Source of the DNA: B69-G16 sp964501905
GTDB taxonomy: Archaea; Thermoproteota; Thermoprotei; Thermofilales; B69-G16
Assembly: GCA_964501905.1 (NCBI GenBank)
Contig: CAZCTW010000004.1
Location: 62,001 to 126,000, forward strand
Reading direction: 5' to 3'
DNA: 64,000 nucleotides
Below are positions 25,886 through 33,484 of this stretch, in pieces. Position numbers and translations under genes: made by a program. A model generated the notes under the pieces. The model saw nothing but the letters and a program-made list of their open reading frames with translations, made no database searches and had not been told where the DNA came from. Position 1 is the first letter of the stretch. Each line of letters starts with the position of its first letter.

Positions 25886-26560
25886 CTAAGCAGAGCCCGA
25901 AGAAGCCTCCTCGCGCTCCTCCTGCTTCGGGAACTTAGACAGAGGGCATATAGTCCTGTACTGGCAGTAGCCGCACTCCCAGTCGTATCTCGGGGATTTC
26001 TTCTCTATAAAGAACTCTCTGGCAAGCTTCAGCATTTCCTCATCGCTTAGAGCCTCGCTTTTATCATACAGGTACTCCCTAACTCCGCTCGGAGTCAGAT
26101 AGACAAGCCTACCGCTCTTAGACAAGATGTTCATGTATATTTTTAACTGGTATTCGTGGTGTTCTAGAGGCAGTTTTTCAAAAGGCATAGACGTGTACTT
26201 TAACTCAATAATCTCTTCGTCCACCAAGGCATCCGGGTCCGCATGAATCAAATAGACATTCTCTCCATCCTTCAATATCTTCACTCGATAAAGCTCGGGA
26301 GGAGGATAACCCTGCAAAGCCACCTTGCAGGCAAAATCGAAAATTAAACCCATAATCATGCTCGGGCTATGAGGCAACGGATCTATCCTACCATATTTTA
26401 GATCGTTTCTAACTTTAGCATAGCAGCGCAGAATAGTCGTAACCGAAGCACTGTATGGAGGATTTAAAGATATGTAATTGTATATTTTCTCGGCTACCTT
26501 CTTCTGGTTAGCGTGTATCCTGTCCAGTATAATACTCCAAGCCTTATCGTCAAGTCTCAC
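25886..26560 (-). CDS. Cas4-like PD-(D/E)XK exonuclease with Fe-S cluster cysteines
   Basis: Counted from GTG 26560, the 224-residue protein shows the nuclease core D108/D110 (LIHADPDALVDEE), E119-L-K121 and Q138 (HEYQLKIY), with cysteines C46, C196, C199 and C205 (CGYCQYRTICP) placed as in the Fe-S RecB/Cas4 family. GGGTGG five bases before GTG 26560 supports this start; the frame stays open to ATG 26614. No CRISPR array or cas1/cas2 is in the window, so it is a stand-alone Cas4-like protein, probably for DNA repair with the adjacent radical SAM protein. Confidence 0.75.
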   Translation of the reverse strand: MRLDDKAWSIILDRIHANQKKVAEKIYNYISLNPPYSASVTTILRCYAKVRNDLKYGRIDPLPHSPSMIMGLIFDFACKVALQGYPPPELYRVKILKDGENVYLIHADPDALVDEEIIELKYTSMPFEKLPLEHHEYQLKIYMNILSKSGRLVYLTPSGVREYLYDKSEALSDEEMLKLAREFFIEKKSPRYDWECGYCQYRTICPLSKFPKQEEREEASSGSA

Positions 26561-26706
26561 CTTCACCACCCAACTGACTTCTTTAAATACGAGAACACAA
26601 TATCTAAATTGCATTAAATAATCTAACTTCCTCTACGTTCAATTTCCTCAATAGAGGTTAACTTTAAAGACTCCAGCAAAGATAATAACCTAGGGATGAT
26701 TGGAAG

Positions 26707-26806
26707 AGTGTCAGAGCTCAGCCACCGCACGGTGGGATGGCTGGACTCGGTAAGCCTGACCTCTTAGCAGTAAATGGGAAAATATCTTCTACTGAACTCT
26801 GACACT
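26707..26806. ncRNA. Structured RNA candidate or inverted-repeat element
   Basis: AGTGTCAGAG (26707-26716) pairs perfectly with CTCTGACACT (26797-26806), closing an 80-base interior. Inside are CAGCCACC, loop GCAC and GGTGG, GAT, GGCTG (26719-26743), and CAGTA...TACTG (26768-26794), giving a multi-branch fold. TATA-like boxes lie upstream on both strands (about 26660-26670 on plus, about 26835-26845 on minus). It matches no RNA family I recognise. A small inverted-repeat mobile element is the alternative; no target-site duplication is evident. Confidence 0.5.
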
Positions 26807-27159
26807 ACTCCAAAATCTAACGGTTGCTCGAGTCTTATAGTTTTAATTACTTAGGATATTTGAGCTATTTAGGCGGGCTTCCTGTAAATCTAGTAATAAA
26901 AGTCAAAGATTTAAAATAGAGTTTAAAATTCAACTTCTACAACCTCTACAATAGTAATCTTCTTCTATACATAGTTAAAAGTACAATCAATGATGATTAA
27001 AGGTATGATTGAATGTTATTAATTAAGTATTGAGATTCTTCTCAATAAGCGAAGGTAAAACAAATGCGTGACCTTAAATAAAGAAGACATAAATACAATT
27101 TGATAATGTCTATATCATGAAAAATGAGAATTTCCAATAGAGGGTAATACGTCAGACAT

Positions 27160-27226
27160 GTTAAATGATGAGCCTCGTAAGGTCTGAAGAAAATTGATGA
27201 TGTAACCCTAGCAGAACTGAATTAAC
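27160..27226 (+). ncRNA. C/D-box sRNA
   Basis: All four boxes are canonical: C ATGATGA (27165-27171), D' CTGA (27184-27187), C' TGATGA (27195-27200) and D CTGA (27217-27220). The first guide is exactly 12 bases (GCCTCGTAAGGT), the second 16. GTTAA (27160-27164) and TTAAC (27222-27226) form the terminal stem expected for a kink-turn. Such RNAs guide 2'-O-methylation of rRNA or tRNA. The first guide recurs at 30479-30489. The target cannot be assigned here. Confidence 0.75.
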
Positions 27227-27423
27227 GATTTTTGTCTGAACATCAGAAACTATAAGCTTTACATCTTAAATTTCAACCGCTTTAAAACACTAGCCCTCAT
27301 CTCATGAAGACTCAGGCCAAGATTACCACAGTAGCCGGCACCACTATAATGATAGACTATTTACTTATTTGAGTACTTGGGGGATTTTGGAAATTTTGAA
27401 AACAATTAAATATTTTGGAGATT

Positions 27424-27561
27424 TTACTCTGTTTCTATGATTACTAGGACTTTTTTCTTGTGGTGTTTTTGTTTTTCTTGGTATTTCTTGGGCGGGTATA
27501 TTATGTACCTGCCTCTCCCATAGCTTATTACTTTAGCTTCGAAACAGTACACCAAGCTCAT
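27424..27561 (-). CDS. Small AbrB-like protein
   Basis: A 45-residue frame starts at ATG 27561: MSLVYCFEAKVISYGRGRY, then IIYPPKKYQEKQKHHKKK and VLVIIETE. The pattern of a short strand, glycine turn, YxIYPPKxYQ and a closing KKVLVII strand resembles the swapped-hairpin (AbrB/MazE/SpoVT) DNA-binding fold. A TATA-like box (CATATATTT on the minus strand, about 27586-27594) lies some 28 bases upstream, so a leaderless start is likely. It diverges from the TnpB gene with 34 bp between starts. Role unknown; an antitoxin- or element-linked regulator is possible. Confidence 0.5.
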   Translation of the reverse strand: MSLVYCFEAKVISYGRGRYIIYPPKKYQEKQKHHKKKVLVIIETE

Positions 27562-27595
27562 ACTCCCACACCCACATAAAAATAGCGAAATATAT

Positions 27596-28378
27596 GTGAG
27601 CTATAGGGGGAGGGAGGTATGGGTTTACATAATATTCGAGAAGCAAGTCGAGATTAAAGAATCGAGAACCGTAATGGGGATCGACATAAACTTCAACAAC
27701 ATAACCTACACGGTCTTAGATTTTGAGGGTAAGCTAGTAACTACCGGTATTATACCGTTTAACGGTTTAAGGAAAGCTCTATCACATAAAATTATCTCCG
27801 AGAAGATACAAAAGAAGTATCATAGAAAGTGGAGGTACGTTAAGAGTATAAGAGAGGTTATCAGGAGGCATGGAAGAAGAGCTAGAAATATCTTGACGGA
27901 TTCATGCCACTATGTTTCAAGGAAGTTGGTGAGTATTGCCAAGGAATATAATGCTTTGATAGTTTTAGAGGATTTAAATAAGTTGAGAGCTAGAGTTAAC
28001 GGTTCTAGGAAGTTCAATAGAAAACTAGGATTATGGGTTCACTACAGAGTACAATCATACATATACTATAAAGCGCTGTTGGAGGGATTGAAAGTAGTGT
28101 ATGTTAATCCTAGAGGGACTTCTAAAGCTTCGCCGACGGGCGGTAAGATAGTATTCATAAACTATAGGTGGGTTAAGCTACCGAACGGACACGTCGTTAC
28201 GAGAGATATTGTAGCATTGTGGAACATAGCTCTAAAAGGATTAAATATTTCAACTCGAAATGTGGGGAGCCGTGGTCTCATGGACTCTCCGAAAGCCCCC
28301 GACCAAATGCAAACCCAAGAAGGAATGAAGGGGAAGCTCATACAAGTCCCCAAAATAACCAAAATACCCAAAAGATAA
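27596..28378 (+). CDS. TnpB-type RNA-guided nuclease, N-terminally truncated
   Basis: The 260-residue protein keeps the RuvC core: D30 (MGIDINFNN), E125 (IVLEDLNKLRARV) and D204 (VTRDIVALWNIAL), plus VNPRGTSKASP. The usual four-cysteine zinc finger between E and the last D has no cysteines. The N-terminal 100 or more residues (REC and wedge domains) of normal 370-400 residue TnpB are missing. Coding-like sequence (TKLILPHPHKNSEIYV) continues upstream of the GTG start to a stop near 27520, so the gene is probably broken. No tnpA is nearby. It may be inactive, although all three RuvC carboxylates remain. Confidence 0.8.
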   Translation: MSYRGREVWVYIIFEKQVEIKESRTVMGIDINFNNITYTVLDFEGKLVTTGIIPFNGLRKALSHKIISEKIQKKYHRKWRYVKSIREVIRRHGRRARNILTDSCHYVSRKLVSIAKEYNALIVLEDLNKLRARVNGSRKFNRKLGLWVHYRVQSYIYYKALLEGLKVVYVNPRGTSKASPTGGKIVFINYRWVKLPNGHVVTRDIVALWNIALKGLNISTRNVGSRGLMDSPKAPDQMQTQEGMKGKLIQVPKITKIPKR

Positions 28379-28393
28379 CACGCGGGCAACCAC
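28368..28393 (+). repeat. TnpB element right-end repeat, copy 2
   Basis: This is the second copy of the block at 24927-24952, covering the tnpB stop codon (28376-28378) and ending CGGGCAACCAC. Sequence on the right of it is unrelated to copy 1, so the element border lies at or near 28393. Confidence 0.6.
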
Positions 28394-28474
28394 CTGGTAA
28401 TCCTAGCCCTGAACCCCTTTCAGAAAATCCTAGGCTACAGGCTCGAATACCTCGAAGACAGGCCCTGGAGATAG
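28391..28474 (+). pseudogene. Orphan C-terminal gene fragment beside the TnpB element
   Basis: Just past the element border a frame reads HLVILALNPFQKILGYR, continues LEYLEDRPWR, and stops. It has a coding composition but no start and no body upstream, as if a gene was cut by insertion or deletion. I do not recognise the family. The 28475-28583 segment after it contains the MFS promoter and nothing else clear. Confidence 0.35.
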
Positions 28475-28595
28475 TCGAGATCCTTGAAAGGGGGCGTTGC
28501 TGAACAGTTCCATGCGAACAAGACTTCTATACAGCTTAGGATGTTTAAGCCCGGGGAAAGCTTATATACTGCCTATTTAGGAAATGTCGGGCATT

Positions 28596-29825
28596 ATGGA
28601 GAGAAGGAATTCAAGAGAAAATGTGGATGGAAAAACTTTGAAGCTGGTATATGCGAGGACTTTATCTACGGCGTTCAGCAGCGGTCTTTCTGCGCCGTTC
28701 TTTGGATTATTTGAAGCTAGGCTGGGGGCTAGCCCGGCCGAATTAGGAGCGTTTCACTCTATGCTTAACTTATTTTCAAATATCGCACAGCTTTTATGGG
28801 GCTATCTATCGGATAAGTTTATGAGGAAAAAGCTTATCGTCTTCCTTAGCACCTTAACCTCTTCGCTAATTTTCATTCTCATACTCTCAAGCAAAACTCC
28901 GCTAGATTTTATAGCATATGCCTCGCTACAGGCTATTATAGCCTCCGCCGGCCAGCCCGCGTGGCTAGCCTTAGTCGGTAATTTAGCTCCTCCATCTTAC
29001 GTCGGAACCTTAGCTTCCACATTAAACCTTTGGAACGAAGTGGGAGTACTAGCATCTACTTTCGCGGCTGGAGTATTAGCCGAGTTCTCGGCCGACGGTT
29101 TAGGCGAGTTTACCCTCCCCTTCCTCCTCGCTTTAGCATTTGGAATTTTGGCTTCTCTGCTCGTGATCCCTATACCGGAAGTACGCGTAAAAAGCGGTAA
29201 TTTCCACCTAGGATTTAAGTTCGTCTTGAAAGATATTGCCCATAACGAGGCTTTTCTGAAGTTTATAGCCGTTTCCACGGCGTATGGAATATTCATGTCC
29301 CTAGCGTGGCCCATGTTCACCTACGTCGTAGCTAATGAGCTTGGATTGGAGCTTTTTGAAATCGCTATTTTAAATGTTGGACAGGGTATTGTCAGAACTT
29401 TGACTCAGATATACGCGGGTAGGCTTATCGACCATTATGGCAGAAAACCGTTTATAGCCTATGGCCGCATACTCTTAACATTCTTCACTTTGGTCTATGC
29501 TTTTTTCCCCGATTTTACGATTATACTTGCCGTTAGCATGTTTTTGAGCATACCGGTGGCATTGTTGAACACGGCTATTTTAGCTTATTTAATAGACGTA
29601 ACTCCTCCCGAGGTTAGGGGGTCGTACACTGCAGTCTATAACTTATCAATAGGCTTAGCCTTTTCAATAGGCTCTATGGTAGGCGGCATTTTCGCCCAGC
29701 TCTTATCGGTTTTTCTAGGCGAGTCCGAGGCTGTAAAGCTCGTCTTGATAGCGTCCGGTGTTGGCAGGTTTATATTTGGGATTTTACATTTTAAAATATC
29801 CGAAAGTAGGAGGATGAACGAGTGA
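28596..29825 (+). CDS. Major facilitator superfamily transporter
   Basis: The roughly 409-residue protein has twelve hydrophobic segments. MFS loop motifs GYLSDKFMRKKLIV (between helices 2 and 3) and AGRLIDHYGRKPFIAYGR (between 8 and 9) are present. The substrate is unknown. A TATA-like box CTTATATAC (28561-28569) predicts transcription start near 28590, so ATG 28596 is favoured over ATG 28584. The stop overlaps the start of the UspA gene by 4 bases (GTGA), so the two are translated together. Confidence 0.85.
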   Translation: MERRNSRENVDGKTLKLVYARTLSTAFSSGLSAPFFGLFEARLGASPAELGAFHSMLNLFSNIAQLLWGYLSDKFMRKKLIVFLSTLTSSLIFILILSSKTPLDFIAYASLQAIIASAGQPAWLALVGNLAPPSYVGTLASTLNLWNEVGVLASTFAAGVLAEFSADGLGEFTLPFLLALAFGILASLLVIPIPEVRVKSGNFHLGFKFVLKDIAHNEAFLKFIAVSTAYGIFMSLAWPMFTYVVANELGLELFEIAILNVGQGIVRTLTQIYAGRLIDHYGRKPFIAYGRILLTFFTLVYAFFPDFTIILAVSMFLSIPVALLNTAILAYLIDVTPPEVRGSYTAVYNLSIGLAFSIGSMVGGIFAQLLSVFLGESEAVKLVLIASGVGRFIFGILHFKISESRRMNE

Positions 29826-30280
29826 AAATACTGGTCGCCGTCGACGGCTCGCGAGCCAGCAAAAGGGCTTTGGAGTATTCGCTTAAAATAGCTGAGGAAA
29901 CTGAAGGAGAGCTGCACGTTATACATGTTATAGAGGAAGTTCCGATAGGTTTGTCCAAGAATATAGCTGGTCTGAGCGTTGCAACTAGAGAGTTTACGCC
30001 TCCTCCAATCCCTATTCCGCGCAGTTTAAAAATTAAGATCACGCGGAGTGCTCTAGAAGTGCTTGAATATGCTAGAATTAAAGCAGAGGAAAAGGGTGTT
30101 AAAATCGAGTTTATAGTGTGTGAAGGCGATCCGGTTAGAAAAATTTTGGAGGAGGTTGAAAGGGGATATGACATGTTGGTCGTGGGTTTCGGAGTTGGGG
30201 GTTGGCTTAGAGCTAGGTTTGGGGGCGTTATGGAGAAGCTGTTGTGGAAATCTAGGATTCCTGTTCTTGTCGTAAAGTAG
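29822..30280 (+). CDS. Universal stress protein (UspA family)
   Basis: The 152-residue protein begins with the Usp strand MKILVAVDGSRASKRALEY and ends with GFGVGGWLRARFGGVMEKLL and PVLVV, the place of the ATP-binding G-x2-G-x9-G(S/T) loop. Here the loop is altered (no clear final G-S/T), so ATP binding is uncertain. The GTG start overlaps the MFS stop. Usp proteins often accompany transporters and may regulate them. Confidence 0.87.
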   Translation: MKILVAVDGSRASKRALEYSLKIAEETEGELHVIHVIEEVPIGLSKNIAGLSVATREFTPPPIPIPRSLKIKITRSALEVLEYARIKAEEKGVKIEFIVCEGDPVRKILEEVERGYDMLVVGFGVGGWLRARFGGVMEKLLWKSRIPVLVVK

Positions 30281-30470
30281 AGACTAGGTATTCGTGTAGT
30301 TAATCGAATATGTTGGCTAAAGGGTAAATCCCTAACTTCGAGCTTCTTGAATATCTTCTTAACTCTCTTCTCGTCACGCTTGGTTTTTATCGTTCATTCT
30401 GGCGAACGGGCTTAGCACCTGACTATCCCAGAAATAGAATAGGTGCTTAAAAGGAAGATCTGAAAAACCT

Positions 30471-30517
30471 ATGACAATCCTCGTAAGGTCGGAGCAGTGA
30501 AGAGCCTTAGCCTCTGA
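30471..30517 (+). ncRNA. C/D-like sRNA with a guide shared with 27160
   Basis: ATGACAA (30471-30477), twelve guide bases TCCTCGTAAGGT, CGGA, then TGAAGA (30498-30503), ten bases and CTGA (30514-30517). The boxes deviate from the C/D consensus, but spacing is right and 11 of 12 guide bases equal those at 27172-27183. A T-rich stretch follows. It is either a variant or a decaying copy. The rest of 30281-30580 shows no gene; a minus-strand open stretch reading VKKIFKKLEVRDLPFSQHIR lacks a start. Confidence 0.45.
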
Positions 30518-30580
30518 TTTCATCTTTTTTCAATTTTTTCCATAAATACTTGTTTGCTGTATATAACTAGGTGTTAAGGA

Positions 30581-31720
30581 ATGCGCAGACTGCTAGCTAT
30601 ACTTTTCATGATTCTGCTAGCTATTGCCTTCACCTACCCGAAACCAGTGAAAGGAGAAGAAAGCGAAAAATCAATCTATGAAAAAATGCTAGAAAATTAC
30701 ATGAAATTGGAGAGAATAGTTAAAACATTGACTCTAAGCGCGAGCGAGAAAGATAAAGAAACTCTTTTAAATGCTTTAGAAAAAGCTCAGAAACTGATCG
30801 AAGATGCAGAAGAGTTGGCTGACGGCGGAGAGTATAAGGAGGCTGTCGAGAAGGTAAAAGATGCTATGGCTATTCTACGCGAAGCGTTGAAGAGTATAGA
30901 TCTTCAACTAATTGAGAGACTCGTTAGGGAAAGGGAGAGAATGATCGAGCCACGCGGCTTAAAAATCCCCCTCGAAAAGTATTTCGAGTTACTAGGTAGG
31001 CTAAGGGAGATAGTATCTAAACTTAACTTAAGCGAGGAGAGAAGAGAAGTCATTAAAACGCGTTTAGATGAAGCTGAGGAAAAGCTTAAAGAGGCTAAGA
31101 AGATGCTAGAGGAGGGCAATAAAACGGCTGCCGAAGCTTTGGCAATGGAGGCCGGTATAATATTGATGGAAACTCTACGGATGATTAATGGATATCTCGT
31201 AGGGGAAGTTTTGAGAGTTAGGCTAATAGATAGATTAGAATTGGCTTTAGAGAAAAAACTTGGGTTTATCTACGGCTTAGATAACGAGACTATCATGTAC
31301 TTAAGATCCTTGATTAAAGAGAAATTAATAAAGATAAGAGAACTTCTAGCCGAAGACAAGCGCAGAGAAGCCTGGATTAAGCTACATGAAGTAATGAGTA
31401 TTATTGGGAGCATAAAAGCCAATATTAGATACCGTGCGCGCTACGAAGCTTTTATACGATACGTGGAAGCCGTAATTGAGGAGATTAGAAAAGATAATCC
31501 TGAAGAAGCCGAGCGTTTATCCGAGTTGCTCGAAGAATTAAAAGACGCCTTAAAAAGAGGCGATTATGAAGAAGCCGAGAAATTAATGTGGGAAATAACA
31601 ACTCGCTTAAAAATTGTAAAAGTAAGACCTTGGAGACCGATTCCGCCCATACCTAAGCCGCCTATTCTCCCCATGCCCCAACCGCCTCGGGAACCTCAAC
31701 CGAAACCTAGCAGAGGATAA
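30581..31720 (+). CDS. Secreted helical-hairpin repeat protein
   Basis: The 379-residue protein has a signal peptide (RRLLAILFMILLAIAF, cleavage near VKGEE). Several Glu/Lys-rich helical hairpins repeat every 60-80 residues (LIEDAEELADGGEYKEAVEK, KLKEAKKMLEEGNKTAAEAL, ELKDALKRGDYEEAEKLM). The C-terminus is a proline-rich tail (PIPPIPKPPILPMPQPP). No enzyme motif and no membrane anchor are seen. It resembles the truncated gene at 1-558. The membrane winged-helix gene follows after 58 bp, so the two form a second copy of the same module. A TATA-like box (GTATATAAC, about 30558-30566) and GGTG precede the ATG. Confidence 0.7.
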   Translation: MRRLLAILFMILLAIAFTYPKPVKGEESEKSIYEKMLENYMKLERIVKTLTLSASEKDKETLLNALEKAQKLIEDAEELADGGEYKEAVEKVKDAMAILREALKSIDLQLIERLVRERERMIEPRGLKIPLEKYFELLGRLREIVSKLNLSEERREVIKTRLDEAEEKLKEAKKMLEEGNKTAAEALAMEAGIILMETLRMINGYLVGEVLRVRLIDRLELALEKKLGFIYGLDNETIMYLRSLIKEKLIKIRELLAEDKRREAWIKLHEVMSIIGSIKANIRYRARYEAFIRYVEAVIEEIRKDNPEEAERLSELLEELKDALKRGDYEEAEKLMWEITTRLKIVKVRPWRPIPPIPKPPILPMPQPPREPQPKPSRG

Positions 31721-31778
31721 TGTACGAAAAATCGAACAAGCATAAGCTTATAATTTTCAGCGTAGAGAATGAAATTGC

Positions 31779-32597
31779 ATGAAAACCGAGTTGCTTTTGC
31801 TAACGCTGGCTATTGTACTTTTCTCGCAGCTAGCTTTTTCACAGCCCGAGCCAACTATCTATGTAGAAGCCTATCCCGATTTAAGCATACTAGTTAAACA
31901 CTTCGTACCGGCTGAACCGCCTTCACTTGTTGAAGTGGAGGTCTTAGGAACTCCTCAATATCTAATAGTAACGAATGATCTAGATGAACCTCTAGTCTAC
32001 AACTTAACGGGACGAGAGCTTGTAGCACTTCTAATTGAGGGCAACGCTGTAAAAATCGATTATGTAGTTGAAAACTTTATAAACGAGACCGGGATCAGCT
32101 ACCAACTAAACCTAAACGGGCTCGAGGATTGGAACACAGTCGTGGTAAAGCTTCCTCCTCAAACAGTCGTGCTAGGAGTCGAGCCTACGCCCTCTTCTAT
32201 AAGAACTGAGGATTCATCGCTGGTCTTGGAGTTCGAAAAACCGGTTTTTGTCTACATAGAGTACATGTACGAGATAGCCGAGGACGAAAAACCTATTCCC
32301 GCCAAGGAGGAGAAGAATATAGACGAGAAATTGTGCGCTCTGGGAGCGATCTCGGCAATTCTCGTCGTAATAGCAATTATATACTTCAGGAAGACAGGGG
32401 TCGTGCTGACCGAGGAAGAGGAGGAAATTTTAAAATTTGTTAAGAGTAGAAAGGGGAGAGCTTACTTAAAGGAGATAAGGGAGGCTTTAGAACTTCCAGC
32501 TTCAACTGCTTGGAGGAGAGTTAAGAGAATGGAAAAAATGGGTGTAGTTAAGCTCTATAAGACTCCTCACGGCATTCTAGTAGTGGCTAAAAGATAG
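31779..32597 (+). CDS. Membrane-anchored winged-helix regulator with extracellular domain (paralogue 2)
   Basis: The 272-residue protein has a signal peptide (1-21), a beta-rich outer domain and one transmembrane helix (LCALGAISAILVVIAIIYF, about 187-205). Its cytoplasmic winged helix has recognition helix LPASTAWRRVKRMEKMGVVK. It matches the 646-1461 product in length and domain order. A TATA-like box (CTTATAATT, about 31747-31755) gives it its own promoter although it directly follows the helical protein gene. It probably transmits an outside signal to transcription without a separate kinase; targets are unknown. Confidence 0.75.
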   Translation: MKTELLLLTLAIVLFSQLAFSQPEPTIYVEAYPDLSILVKHFVPAEPPSLVEVEVLGTPQYLIVTNDLDEPLVYNLTGRELVALLIEGNAVKIDYVVENFINETGISYQLNLNGLEDWNTVVVKLPPQTVVLGVEPTPSSIRTEDSSLVLEFEKPVFVYIEYMYEIAEDEKPIPAKEEKNIDEKLCALGAISAILVVIAIIYFRKTGVVLTEEEEEILKFVKSRKGRAYLKEIREALELPASTAWRRVKRMEKMGVVKLYKTPHGILVVAKR

Positions 32598-32600
32598 CGG

Positions 32601-33440
32601 CTATTTCACTATTAAGCTTCTAACCCCGGCGCTCGCGAAAACCCAGAGTTCAAGCACCCTATAGGCTTCCACTATGTCCTTAGCGGTAAAAGCCACTGTT
32701 ACTCCGTCCAAGCGCTTAGACCCGGGGAGTAACGAGGCTACGTCAGCGTATCCCGAGCTAGTGAAGGCAATCTCCACCTCTACTGGTTCGTCGGGCTTAA
32801 GGAGCTTCACCTCACCCCTCTTGAACTTACCGACGGCTCTTCTCGTTGACTCCTCAAGTTTCTTCTTTAGAGTTTTTAGGCTCGGGCTTCTAGCCGAATA
32901 CCTAGAGTAAGATCTCTTCAGTTCTACTTGTTCAGCCCATGGAGTGTACTTTGCCACGTCATTTAAGAGCTTTGCATCGCCCGCCACCAGTATAAGGGGG
33001 ACGCCGAAATGACCAGCGTAATATGCATTTAGAAGATACTCACTAGCTTCAACTCCGTTAATCTTAAAGTAGCGCACAATAGCCCCACTGTAGGTGTGGT
33101 CGAACGTAGCCTCAGCGGTATTAGCCTTAGCGTGATAACCCAGGAAAATGATAGAGTTCGCCCGCTGGACGTCGACTATCATACTGGTCGGGCGCGGAAA
33201 ACCCCTAATCACCTCAACGTACTCGGGTAAATCCTCGACTTTAATATTCACCATAGGACCGTGGCTATCGGCCACTAATACCTCTTCAAATCCCTCTCTT
33301 CTCAAACTCTCGCAAACAGTTAAAACCAGCTCAGTAGCTATTCTCCTAGCTTCCTCGTACAGAGGCTTGCCTACGCTCAGATGGTCCACGCTCACTATGA
33401 AAGGCATGCCTTCTAAGTCAACGGAGATATACGCACGCAT
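32601..33440 (-). CDS. dppA: M55 family D-aminopeptidase
   Basis: The 279-residue protein matches DppA: zinc ligands D8 and E10 in SVDLEGMPF, H60 (ADSHGPM), H103 (FLGYHAKA), the HTYSG motif with H115 corresponding to the catalytic His, and the following Glu-rich segment (GVEASEYLL). It should be a decameric cytoplasmic zinc enzyme releasing D-amino acids from peptides. It diverges from the MFS gene at 33485 with only 44 bp between, so a peptide or amino-acid transport link is possible. The 3' end is 3 bp from the convergent regulator. Confidence 0.88.
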   Translation of the reverse strand: MRAYISVDLEGMPFIVSVDHLSVGKPLYEEARRIATELVLTVCESLRREGFEEVLVADSHGPMVNIKVEDLPEYVEVIRGFPRPTSMIVDVQRANSIIFLGYHAKANTAEATFDHTYSGAIVRYFKINGVEASEYLLNAYYAGHFGVPLILVAGDAKLLNDVAKYTPWAEQVELKRSYSRYSARSPSLKTLKKKLEESTRRAVGKFKRGEVKLLKPDEPVEVEIAFTSSGYADVASLLPGSKRLDGVTVAFTAKDIVEAYRVLELWVFASAGVRSLIVK

Positions 33441-33484
33441 CGCTGTAAAAAATATAAACTAATACTTACGTTTTCCCACAAGCT

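Larger units (their letters stand above)
26615..27595. other. Long gene-poor region with RNA elements
   Basis: Apart from the structured element (26707-26806), the C/D-box sRNA (27160-27226) and the small minus-strand gene (27424-27561), I see no coding sequence in 26615-27595. The sequence is AT-rich. At 27368-27383 it carries TTTGAGTACTTGGGGG, which resembles 10585-10598 and may be a border of the TnpB-type element family. Confidence 0.4.

Noticed and set aside
26707..26806. Terminal inverted repeat read as a miniature transposon
   Set aside because: No target-site duplication is visible and no second copy was noticed in the window; kept only as the alternative explanation.
30290..30410. 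Minus-strand open stretch VKKIFKKLEVRDLPFSQHIR
   Set aside because: It has no start codon, runs into the antisense of the UspA gene and matches no family I know.
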